A stretch of DNA of 64,000 nucleotides from DASXUG01 sp036504995 (lineage in GTDB: Bacteria > Pseudomonadota > Gammaproteobacteria > Burkholderiales > Methylophilaceae), in assembly GCA_036504995.1 (NCBI GenBank), contig DASXUG010000017.1:62001-126000 (forward strand). Reading direction: 5' to 3'. Shown here one piece after another: positions 45,815 through 53,837 of the stretch. The position numbers were made by a program, and so were the translations under genes. Each line of letters starts with the position of its first letter. Position 1 is the first letter of the stretch. The notes under the pieces were generated by a model. That model did no database searches. It was given only the letters and a program-made list of their open reading frames with translations, and was not told the DNA's origin.

Positions 45815-46290
45815 TGCAACTTGCGCAAGCGTTAGGAGAAATCTTAGTCGCTAAAAAATTAAAGTTGGTGTTGGCAGAGTCTTGTACAGGCGGCTTGGTT
45901 GCAGCCTTAATGACAGAGATTGCTGGCAGCTCAGCATGGTTTGAAGGTGGCTTTACTACCTACAGTAACCAAATGAAAATAGATCAACTAGGCGTCAGCC
46001 CATCCACATTGGATGTGTATGGCGCAGTGAGTGAAAATACCGCCATTGAAATGGCGCATGGCGCATTAAATAAAGCCGGGGCTGCTATTGCCGCCTCGAT
46101 TACAGGCATCGCTGGTCCGGCAGGCGGGAGTAGAGAAAAGCCTGTTGGCATGGTGTGTTTTGCATGGGTAGGGCGCGAATTGGCGCCCATAACCTCAACC
46201 TTACATTTTGCCGGTGACCGCCAGCAGGTAAGGCTGCAGGCGGTTTTGGTATGTGTTCAAGGCTTGATTAAACTTGCTCAAGCTTATTAG
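45796..46290 (+). CDS. pncC: Nicotinamide-nucleotide amidohydrolase (CinA C-terminal domain)
   Basis: A 164-residue stand-alone CinA C-terminal domain. AESCTGGLVAALMTEIAGSS and ASITGIAGPAGGSREKPVG are the active-site motifs. It deamidates NMN to nicotinate mononucleotide for NAD recycling. In many bacteria it lies just before recA, as here (with one gene between). Confidence 0.93.
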   Translation: MFSAELVQLAQALGEILVAKKLKLVLAESCTGGLVAALMTEIAGSSAWFEGGFTTYSNQMKIDQLGVSPSTLDVYGAVSENTAIEMAHGALNKAGAAIAASITGIAGPAGGSREKPVGMVCFAWVGRELAPITSTLHFAGDRQQVRLQAVLVCVQGLIKLAQAY

Positions 46291-46324
46291 TGCTTGAGTC
46301 TTCTTAGCGACTGACGTTAGTCGC
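46277..46324. terminator. Two hairpins between pncC and the convergent YPP-rich gene
   Basis: CTCAAGC / GCTTGAG (46277-46298) is followed by TCTTCTT and overlaps the pncC stop. GCGACT / AGTCGC (46307-46324) overlaps the stop of the minus-strand gene. Together they probably end both transcripts. Confidence 0.45.
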
Positions 46325-46661
46325 GGTCGCCATGATGACCCCAACCACCACGTCCCCAGCCGCCATGTTCACGGCGTTCATCACCCCAGCCACGACCCCA
46401 ACCGCGACCATCATAATAACCTCGGTCATAATAGCTACGTGATTGTTGAATATAAGTCACTGGTGGTGCGCCATAATACACAATAGGTGCAGGGCGGTAA
46501 TAGGCCACAGGCGGTGGTGCGTAGTAAGTCACTGGCGGCGCAGCATAATAGCCAGGGCCGCCTAAGTTGAAGCCAATGCTAAATGAGTCATGCGCTTGTG
46601 CGCTGGTGCTGGCAGCAACACCTAAAGCTAATGCCATTAAAACTTGATAACTCTTCCTCAT
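46317..46661 (-). CDS. Small secreted Tyr/Pro/Gly/Arg-rich protein
   Basis: A 114-residue protein with a signal peptide ending near STSAQA-HD. The mature part has about four degenerate repeats of a PPVTYYAP type (about residues 38-75), then a Gly/Trp/Arg-rich tail ending in GHHGDRD. Similar low-complexity secreted proteins occur in many Beta- and Gammaproteobacteria without known function. The ATG at 46661 has AAGGA upstream. It is convergent with pncC. Confidence 0.7.
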   Translation of the reverse strand: MRKSYQVLMALALGVAASTSAQAHDSFSIGFNLGGPGYYAAPPVTYYAPPPVAYYRPAPIVYYGAPPVTYIQQSRSYYDRGYYDGRGWGRGWGDERREHGGWGRGGWGHHGDRD

Positions 46662-46862
46662 GATTTTTGTCCTTTTCACCCGTTAAAAAGTGGATGTATC
46701 CAAATAACGCAATCAATAACAGAATGGTTTACATTATATTTTAATTCTTATTAAATACACAACATAAGCGCATAAGCTCACTTACGTTAAACGCTGATTT
46801 ATGGAATAATTGTCGGCTTTATTGGCATCGCCAAATAACCATATTAATAAGGGTCATATTTC

Positions 46863-47900
46863 ATGGACGATAACAAAAGCAAAGCTCTTGCCGCTGCGCT
46901 CTCACAAATTGAAAAACAGTTTGGTAAAGGCTCTATCATGCGCATGGGCGATGCTGAAGTTGCCAATGACATTCAAGCTGTTTCTACAGGCTCACTTGGT
47001 TTAGACATCGCACTAGGCATAGGCGGTTTGCCACGCGGTCGTATCATCGAAATTTACGGTCCTGAGTCTTCAGGTAAAACAACCCTTACCCTATCTGTGA
47101 TTGCCGAAATGCAAAAGCTAGGTGGCACCGCAGCATTTATTGATGCAGAGCATGCCTTAGACCCGCAATACGCTGCAAAACTAGGGGTTAATATTCCAGA
47201 ACTGTTGATTTCACAACCTGATACAGGTGAGCAAGCGCTTGAAATCGCTGATATGCTGGTGCGTTCAGGTTCTGTTGATATCGTCGTAGTTGACTCTGTT
47301 GCTGCACTTGTGCCAAAAGCTGAAATTGAAGGCGAAATGGGCGATAGCCACATGGGCTTGCAAGCACGTTTAATGAGCCAGGCTTTGCGTAAGTTGACTG
47401 GCAATATCAAACGCACTAACACCATGGTGATATTCATTAACCAAATCCGTATGAAAATCGGCGTGATGTTTGGCAACCCAGAAACGACCACTGGCGGTAA
47501 TGCGCTCAAGTTCTATGCCTCTGTACGTTTAGATATTCGCCGTACTGGCGCGATTAAAAAGGGCGATGAAGTTATCGGTTCTGAAACTCGCGTCAAAATT
47601 GTTAAAAACAAAGTAGCACCGCCATTTAAGCAAGCTGAGTTTGATATTCTGTACGGTGAAGGTATTTCACGTGAGGGTGAAATTATCGAACTTGGCGCGA
47701 ATTTGAAAATTGTTGAAAAAGCAGGTGCTTGGTACAGTTATAAAGGCGAAAAAATTGGCCAGGGTAAAGATAACTCACGTGAGTTTTTACGTGAACACCC
47801 AGAAGTCGCAAACGAAATTGATGCGAAAATTCGTGCCAATGCCAAAGGTAATATTGATGTTTTAGTCAAAACTATTGGGCCGGATGACGCAGCCGACTAA
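46863..47900 (+). CDS. recA: Recombinase RecA
   Basis: A 345-residue RecA: Walker A GPESSGKTT near residue 66, FIDAEHALDP, VVDSVAALVPKAEIEGEMGD, and the L2 loop FINQIRMKIGVMFGNPETTT. It drives homologous recombination and SOS induction. I looked for a LexA box (CTGT-N8-ACAG) in the upstream 180 bases and did not see one. recX overlaps its 3' end by 17 bases. Confidence 0.98.
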   Translation: MDDNKSKALAAALSQIEKQFGKGSIMRMGDAEVANDIQAVSTGSLGLDIALGIGGLPRGRIIEIYGPESSGKTTLTLSVIAEMQKLGGTAAFIDAEHALDPQYAAKLGVNIPELLISQPDTGEQALEIADMLVRSGSVDIVVVDSVAALVPKAEIEGEMGDSHMGLQARLMSQALRKLTGNIKRTNTMVIFINQIRMKIGVMFGNPETTTGGNALKFYASVRLDIRRTGAIKKGDEVIGSETRVKIVKNKVAPPFKQAEFDILYGEGISREGEIIELGANLKIVEKAGAWYSYKGEKIGQGKDNSREFLREHPEVANEIDAKIRANAKGNIDVLVKTIGPDDAAD

Positions 47901-48387
47901 ACAGGAGAAAAATCGCCAGCGCCTGAGAAACAAAGCGTTGGCATATTTGGCGCGGCGTGAACATTCGCCGCAAGAGTTACAGCAAAAGTTGCGTGCGTAT
48001 CTGCCGTCAGCAGATGAAGATTTGGAAGTGGATGTAGAAGCCCACTACCAAATGGTGGAAGAGGTACTGGCAGATTTTAAGCAGCGTGGCTGGTTGTCGG
48101 AGCAGCGCTTTACTGAGCAAGTGGTACATGCCAGAAAGCAAAAGTTTGGTAGCATGCGTATCGCGCATGAGTTGCGCGAAAAAGGCATTGCTGAAGAAGT
48201 GGTTGCGGCGGCGATTGTTGATGTGAAAGCAGATGAGTTTGCTAACGCTTGTCATATTTGGCGTAAAAAATATAAAGCTGCACCGCAAAACCGTGAAGAA
48301 TGGGCGAAGCAAGCCAGATTTTTACAAAGCCGTGGCTTTGGCTTTGATATGATTAAAAAAGTATTAAACCAAAATTTTGAAGAATGA
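47884..48387 (+). CDS. recX: Regulatory protein RecX
   Basis: A 167-residue RecX with the helical triplets typical of the family: ALAYLARREHSPQELQQKL, FKQRGWLSEQRFTEQVVHAR and LREKGIAEEVV. RecX binds and inhibits RecA filaments. It starts inside the recA end (ATG at 47884), and alaS follows after 12 bases: the common recA-recX-alaS order. Confidence 0.93.
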   Translation: MTQPTKQEKNRQRLRNKALAYLARREHSPQELQQKLRAYLPSADEDLEVDVEAHYQMVEEVLADFKQRGWLSEQRFTEQVVHARKQKFGSMRIAHELREKGIAEEVVAAAIVDVKADEFANACHIWRKKYKAAPQNREEWAKQARFLQSRGFGFDMIKKVLNQNFEE

Positions 48388-48399
48388 AATTGAGTTGTA

Positions 48400-51039
48400 A
48401 TGAATAGCAAACCAAGCATCACCGTCAAACAAATTCGCCAGCAATTTCTAGACTTTTTCGCCTCCAAAGGCCATCAAGTCGTGGCTTCTAGCTCCTTAGT
48501 ACCGCATGGCGACCCAACCTTGCTGTTTACCAACGCAGGGATGAATCAGTTTAAAGATGTGTTCTTGGGCTTTGATAAACGTCCATATACGCGTGCAACC
48601 ACCAGCCAGAAATGTGTGCGTGCCGGTGGTAAACATAACGACTTAGAAAACGTTGGCTATACCGCGCGCCACCATACATTCTTTGAAATGCTGGGCAATT
48701 TCAGTTTTGGCGATTACTTTAAACGCGATGCAATCAAATTTGCTTGGGAATTACTGACCGAAGTTTACAAACTCCCCAAAGAAAAATTACTCGTCACGGT
48801 GTATGCGGAAGATGATGAAGCTTACGATATCTGGACCAAAGAAGTTGGCGTACCTGCGGAAAAAGTGATTCGCATTGGCGATAATAAAGGCGCACGCTAC
48901 GCGTCAGATAACTTCTGGATGATGGGCGATACAGGCCCATGTGGCCCATGTACTGAAATTTTCTATGACCATGGTGACAAGCACTGGGGTGGCCCTCCAG
49001 GGAGTCCAGAGGAAGATGGCGACCGCTTTATCGAAATCTGGAACAACGTCTTTATGCAGTACAACCGCGATGAAGCGGGCGTAATGCATGCGCTACCTAA
49101 GCCCTCTGTAGATACAGGTATGGGCTTGGAGCGTATTTCTGCGGTGTTGCAAGGTGTGCATGCCAACTATGAGATTGATCTGTTTGTAGCATTAATCGCC
49201 GCCGCCGCCCGTGAAACAAAAACGACTGACTTAGACAGCCCAAGCCTCAAAGTACTGGCTGATCATATCCGTGCCTGCTCATTCTTAATTGCTGATGGCG
49301 TGATCCCAGGTAACGAAGGTCGTGGCTATGTGCTGCGCCGTATTATTCGTCGCGCTATTCGACATGGCTATAAGCTTGGTTGCCGCAGCGCGTTTTTCCA
49401 CAAATTGTTACCTGATTTAGTAGCGGAAATGGGTGAAGCCTACCCTGAGTTGGTGAGCGAGCAAAAACGTATCAGTGATATTCTGAAGCAAGAGGAAGAT
49501 CGTTTCTTTGCCACGATTGAAAGTGGTATGGAGATTTTAGAGGCTGAATTGGCCAATATGGCAGTAGCTAATAATGCTACATTTAATGGCGATTTGGCAT
49601 TTAAGCTGCACGATACCTTTGGCTTCCCTCTAGACTTAACTGCTGACATCTGCCGTGAGCGCAATGTAAGTGTGGATACCGCAGGCTTTGACGCTGCAAT
49701 GGCGCGCCAGAAAGAGCAAGCCCGTGCAGCTGGCAAATTCAAAATGGCAGCCAATTTAGAATATGATGGTGCGGCGACTAATTTTCAAGGTTATGACAAA
49801 TTAGACACTAATGCCAAAGTATTGGCACTGTACAAAGACGGTGCTGCTGTTAATACACTTAATGAAGGTGATATGGGCGTAGTGGTGTTAGATGAAACGC
49901 CATTCTATGCTGAATCTGGCGGCCAAATTGGCGATAGCGGTGAATTACGTGCATCTAACGGTATTTTTACCGTAGAAGATACACAAAAAATTCAAGCGGC
50001 AGTATTTGGTCATCATGGTGTGTTAACAACAGGCACTTTGTCTGTGGGAGATGTTCTGTCAGCCCGCGTTAATATACAAGCGCGTACCGCAACCATGCGT
50101 AATCACTCGGCCACGCACTTGATGCACAAAGCCTTGCGTGAAGTATTAGGTGAGCATGTGCAACAAAAAGGCTCGTTGGTTGATACTGATAAAACACGTT
50201 TTGACTTTGTACATACTGCGCCGATGACAGATAAAGAAATTGCGCATGTCGAGGCGATTGTGAATGCTGAGATTCTTGCCAACGTTGCATGCCAAGCACG
50301 TGTGATGGATATTGAATCCGCACAAAAAACAGGTGCGATGATGTTGTTTGGCGAAAAATATGGCGACGAAGTGCGCGTGCTAGATATTGGCTCCAGTCGC
50401 GAGCTTTGTGGCGGCACGCACGTGAGCCGCACGGGCGATATTGGCTTATTCAAAATCACTTCTGAAAGCGGTGTGGCGGCTGGTGTGCGCCGCGTTGAGG
50501 CAACAACAGGCGAGGGTGCACTTAAGTTGATTAATGGTCAACAAGCCTTAATTTCTCAATTAGCGGCTGACTTTAAAGCGCCTGTCAGCGAGATCGCTAA
50601 TAAAGTAGCGCAGTTAAGTGAGCATGCGAAATCCGTTGAAAAAGAATTGGCACGTTTAAAATCCAAGCTTGCCTCATCACAAGGAGATGATCTAGCCACA
50701 CAAGCTATCGACATCAATGGTGTTAAAGTATTGGCCGCTACCTTGGAAGGTGCGGATGCAAACGCCTTACGTGAGACTATGGATAAGCTTAAAGATAAAC
50801 TCAAATCTGCCGCTATTGTGTTAGCGAGCGTGACAGATGGTAAGGTCAGTTTAGCTGCAGGTGTGACGCCAGATTTAATCGCGAAACTTAAAGCGGGTGA
50901 GTTGGTCAATTATGTGGCTGGTCAAGTCGGCGGTAAAGGCGGTGGTAAGCCTGATATGGCGATGGCGGGCGGCACTGATGCAAGTAAGCTACCAGAAGCT
51001 TTGGCAAGCGTTGAAGCTTGGGTAAAAGCAAAAATTTAA
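48400..51039 (+). CDS. alaS: Alanyl-tRNA synthetase
   Basis: An 879-residue class II synthetase: catalytic core (KCVRAGGKHNDLENVGYTAR), an editing domain with HSATHLMHKAL (zinc HxxxH) and the paired CGGTH, and the C-Ala domain with KGGGKPDMAMAGG at the end. It charges tRNA-Ala and edits mischarged serine and glycine. Confidence 0.98.
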   Translation: MNSKPSITVKQIRQQFLDFFASKGHQVVASSSLVPHGDPTLLFTNAGMNQFKDVFLGFDKRPYTRATTSQKCVRAGGKHNDLENVGYTARHHTFFEMLGNFSFGDYFKRDAIKFAWELLTEVYKLPKEKLLVTVYAEDDEAYDIWTKEVGVPAEKVIRIGDNKGARYASDNFWMMGDTGPCGPCTEIFYDHGDKHWGGPPGSPEEDGDRFIEIWNNVFMQYNRDEAGVMHALPKPSVDTGMGLERISAVLQGVHANYEIDLFVALIAAAARETKTTDLDSPSLKVLADHIRACSFLIADGVIPGNEGRGYVLRRIIRRAIRHGYKLGCRSAFFHKLLPDLVAEMGEAYPELVSEQKRISDILKQEEDRFFATIESGMEILEAELANMAVANNATFNGDLAFKLHDTFGFPLDLTADICRERNVSVDTAGFDAAMARQKEQARAAGKFKMAANLEYDGAATNFQGYDKLDTNAKVLALYKDGAAVNTLNEGDMGVVVLDETPFYAESGGQIGDSGELRASNGIFTVEDTQKIQAAVFGHHGVLTTGTLSVGDVLSARVNIQARTATMRNHSATHLMHKALREVLGEHVQQKGSLVDTDKTRFDFVHTAPMTDKEIAHVEAIVNAEILANVACQARVMDIESAQKTGAMMLFGEKYGDEVRVLDIGSSRELCGGTHVSRTGDIGLFKITSESGVAAGVRRVEATTGEGALKLINGQQALISQLAADFKAPVSEIANKVAQLSEHAKSVEKELARLKSKLASSQGDDLATQAIDINGVKVLAATLEGADANALRETMDKLKDKLKSAAIVLASVTDGKVSLAAGVTPDLIAKLKAGELVNYVAGQVGGKGGGKPDMAMAGGTDASKLPEALASVEAWVKAKI

Positions 51040-51051
51040 ACAAATCGATTA

Positions 51052-51140
51052 ACCACAGAGAACACCGAGTACACTGAGGTTTAAAGTTTCTAGTCATCGG
51101 AATTCGAGAAACTCTCCTTGATCCCTGTGCACTCCGTGGT
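51052..51140. repeat. Dispersed imperfect-palindrome repeat, copy B
   Basis: The left end ACCACAGAGAACAC (51052-51065) is identical to that of the element at 23713. The right end, CTGTGCACTCCGTGGT at 51125-51140, is an imperfect inverse of the left. The element lies between alaS and lysC. The two copies share ends but not their centres, as in REP-like or MITE-like families. Confidence 0.6.
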
Positions 51141-51187
51141 GAAAAGATTTAATAAACATTAGCAGAAAAATAATCAAGGAAGCTGTA

Positions 51188-52426
51188 ATGGCATTAATTG
51201 TACAAAAATACGGCGGCACTTCAGTTGGTAGCCCCGAACGCATTAAAAATCTCGCACGCCGTGTAGCACGTTACAAGGCGATGGGACACCAAATCGTGGT
51301 GGTGGTGTCCGCAATGTCTGGCGAAACTAATCGCCTGATTGCATTAGCTAAAGAAGTAATGCCAGATCCAGATCCGCGCGAGCTGGATGTGATGGTTTCT
51401 ACAGGCGAGCAGGTCACCATTGCCTTGACTTCTATGGCGTTAATGGAGCTTGGCCTAAAAGCCAAGAGCTACACAGGTGCACAAGTACGCATTGTGACGG
51501 ATAGCGCATTTAACAAAGCCCGCATTCTCAGTATTGATGAGGCCAGCATGCGTCAAGATTTGGATGATGGCAATGTAGTTGTGGTTGCTGGCTTTCAAGG
51601 CGTTGATGAGCAAGGTAACATTACCACACTAGGTCGTGGTGGTTCGGATACTACAGGCGTAGCCCTTGCTGCTGCGCTGCAGGCGGATGAATGCCAAATC
51701 TATACGGATGTGGATGGCGTTTACACGACAGACCCACGCCTAGTGCCAGAAGCGCGCCGCTTAAAATCAATCACCTTTGAAGAAATGCTAGAGCTTGCCT
51801 CGCAAGGCTCAAAGGTACTGCAAATTCGCTCAGTTGAGTTTGCTGGTAAATATAAAGTCAAACTACGTGTGCTTTCTAGCTTTGAAGAAGATGGCGAAGG
51901 CACGCTCATTACATTTGAAGAGTCAGATAATAAGGATAGTGACAACATGGAACAACCCATCATCTCAGGTATCGCATTTAATCGTGATGAGGCCAAAATT
52001 ACCGTATTAGGGGTGCCAGATAAACCAGGTATCGCCTATCAAATTTTAGGTCCAGTGGCAGATGCTAATATTGATGTCGATATGATTATCCAAAACGTAG
52101 GTGCAGATGGTTCTACTGACTTTACCTTCACGGTTCATAAGAATGAAATGGCGAAGGCGCTTGGTATCTTAAAAGGTGTGCAAGCACATATTGGCGCGCG
52201 TGAAATTAAAGGCGACGACAAAATCGCTAAGGTATCTGTCGTTGGCGTTGGTATGCGTTCACATGTGGGTATCGCCAGCCAAATGTTCCGCACATTGGCG
52301 GAAGAGGGCATCAACATTGGCATGATTTCAACCAGCGAAATTAAAATCGCCGTAGTCATCGATGAGAAGTATATGGAGCTCGCCGTACGCGTACTTCACA
52401 AAGCATTTGAGCTAGATGGTATTTAA
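51188..52426 (+). CDS. lysC: Aspartate kinase
   Basis: A 412-residue monofunctional aspartokinase: KYGGTSVG at residues 7-14, FQGVDEQGNITTLGRGGSDT near 140, and two ACT domains in the C-terminal 150 residues. It starts the aspartate family pathway (lysine, threonine, methionine) and is expected to be feedback-inhibited through the ACT domains. An AAGGAAG site precedes the ATG. It is followed by tRNA-Ser. Confidence 0.96.
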   Translation: MALIVQKYGGTSVGSPERIKNLARRVARYKAMGHQIVVVVSAMSGETNRLIALAKEVMPDPDPRELDVMVSTGEQVTIALTSMALMELGLKAKSYTGAQVRIVTDSAFNKARILSIDEASMRQDLDDGNVVVVAGFQGVDEQGNITTLGRGGSDTTGVALAAALQADECQIYTDVDGVYTTDPRLVPEARRLKSITFEEMLELASQGSKVLQIRSVEFAGKYKVKLRVLSSFEEDGEGTLITFEESDNKDSDNMEQPIISGIAFNRDEAKITVLGVPDKPGIAYQILGPVADANIDVDMIIQNVGADGSTDFTFTVHKNEMAKALGILKGVQAHIGAREIKGDDKIAKVSVVGVGMRSHVGIASQMFRTLAEEGINIGMISTSEIKIAVVIDEKYMELAVRVLHKAFELDGI

Positions 52427-52491
52427 ACGCAAGTTTTACATTGATTTTTGAAGTCAATTCGCGTAGTATCACGCGCTCAAAAGAAGTAAAC

Positions 52492-52585
52492 GGAGAGCTG
52501 GCCGAGTGGTCGAAGGCACTTCCCTGCTAAGGAAGCATACGGGCTTAAATCTGTATCGAGGGTTCGAATCCCTCGCTCTCCGCCA
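52492..52585 (+). tRNA. tRNA-Ser (anticodon GCU)
   Basis: The acceptor stem GGAGAGC (52492-52498) pairs with GCTCTCC (52575-52581), followed by G and an encoded CCA. The anticodon stem CTTCC / GGAAG has the loop CTGCTAA with anticodon GCT. A long variable arm (class II) and the T-loop GGTTCGAATCC are present. An islet is inserted at its 3' end; the 3' part is kept intact by the att repeat. Confidence 0.97.
52569..52585 (+). repeat. attL: 17-bp repeat at the 3' end of tRNA-Ser
   Basis: TCCCTCGCTCTCCGCCA, including the encoded CCA, is the left copy of the direct repeat flanking the islet and forms part of the functional tRNA. Confidence 0.85.
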
Positions 52586-52663
52586 AGACCATAAATTTCC
52601 GCAGTAAATCTTCACTTACAGTCGTGCAATTTTAAACTGGTGAGCCATTGCAGGATTAATCAA

Positions 52664-53005
52664 GTGAAATTAGCAAGTCACCTTTTCAAAAGTCGCCACG
52701 GCGTCTACTATGCTCGATATTCTATAAATGGCACTGAGTTCAAGAGATCATTGCGCACCCGATAGACAGAAGAAGCCAATGCAATTGGATATCAAATAGG
52801 AGCTGCGCTAATGACAAATCCAGCCGATCTACTCAAACGTATACAATCAGGCAAAATTGTTGGCTGGGAGTTAGAGAAAGATGGATTCAAGATCAAAACA
52901 GACGGCAGCGAAGACGGCCATCGAAGGGCACTTGAAGCCCTATCAATGATAATAAGTGATAGGGTAGTGTTGCCACGGCAAGCAGAACAGCCCCAGTACC
53001 ATTAA
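52664..53005 (+). pseudogene. N-terminal fragment of a tRNA-targeting tyrosine integrase, amber-interrupted
   Basis: From a GTG at 52664 the frame reads VKLASHLFKSRHGVYYARYS and, shortly after, a RSLRTR segment. This matches the N-terminus of phage-type integrases (HLFxSRHGxYYxR, RRSLRT). A TAG at 52763-52765 interrupts it; in the same frame the sequence continues TEEANAIGYQIGAALM and ends at 53005. A short ATG frame (52811) is just this continuation. The catalytic domain with its R-H-R-Y residues is absent, so this is a remnant; about 113 codons remain. Confidence 0.8.
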
Positions 53006-53167
53006 TAGACTGGAAGCTGAAAGACTGTCTATCGTCGCATAATAGAGCAAGATGTAGGGGCAACTATACTTTCAATGTTGGAGGCGCGAACCAGAGTCAA
53101 ACCAGTCTAAACGTCTTTGCAGGTCGCTGCACCGCACAGCGATAAAAGCTCTCTACAGGTGCATGGG

Positions 53168-53818
53168 TTAGATGCCCCGCGCATGTGGAGAACTTTCATC
53201 AGACTCATAAAACTCGCTCATTAACCTATCTGAGACACGCAGAGACAAACTTCCCAGTCTTGTAAGCTCAAGGGATATTTCTGGGAAATTACGCACATTA
53301 AACTCTAAATGTCTAATATTGTGATCTGCATTACCATCTAATCTAAAATTACTCATATGATATATTCCACCTACCGATTTCATACTGGTGATAACTGAAT
53401 GCGTCAAATCATTTCGCATCTGGGAAAGTTTACTTGCTCTCTCCAATATATCAAGAGCCTCGTCTCTGAATGCAGCTAGTTGGCCAATCCCAGTGAATGC
53501 TTTGCGTAAAAACTTCACTTTCTGTCCGAAGGCAGTAGGAACCCTGCTATTAAGGGATGAGCCATTTAGCTTTTTGTAAATTATCTGTATCCAATAATCC
53601 AAATTATTTTCCATCATCGCCCAGGTAACTTCCACATACCCAATTGCACTGCAAAATGAACGGAATTGATTATCATCCAAAAGTTCGACCAAATCCGCAA
53701 ACTTCCGCCCTTTAAATTTATTAAAGGCCTTCCTCCCAAGCCAGCCATTAACAGGCGGACGACCAATGACCATCCTGAGAGGAGATAGAGTTTTAATATT
53801 TTTTCGGGTGAAATTCAA
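53168..53818 (-). CDS. HEPN-like protein, second gene of the islet pair
   Basis: An unrecognised 216-residue, mostly helical protein. The segment KLSQMRNDLTH ends in R135-N-D-L-T-H140, the R-polar-x3-H motif of HEPN ribonucleases. It lies late in a helix bundle, preceded by YVEVTWAMMENNLDYW (about 61-76) and a KVKFLRKAF helix, as in HEPN families. A TTG start at 53818 with AAGG eight bases upstream is used; the frame is closed 5' of 53830. It begins 19 bases after the DUF2971 stop, so the two are likely co-transcribed. RNase activity is inference; a non-toxic structural HEPN is possible. Confidence 0.65.
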   Translation of the reverse strand: MNFTRKNIKTLSPLRMVIGRPPVNGWLGRKAFNKFKGRKFADLVELLDDNQFRSFCSAIGYVEVTWAMMENNLDYWIQIIYKKLNGSSLNSRVPTAFGQKVKFLRKAFTGIGQLAAFRDEALDILERASKLSQMRNDLTHSVITSMKSVGGIYHMSNFRLDGNADHNIRHLEFNVRNFPEISLELTRLGSLSLRVSDRLMSEFYESDESSPHARGI

Positions 53819-53837
53819 TGGACGCCTTGGTTAGACA

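Noticed and set aside
46680..46862. LexA/SOS box before recA
   Set aside because: I did not find CTGT-N8-ACAG or a close variant in the gap; a divergent site cannot be excluded.
47054..47509. Minus-strand frame of 151 codons inside recA
   Set aside because: It is antisense to highly conserved RecA motifs and arises from codon bias.
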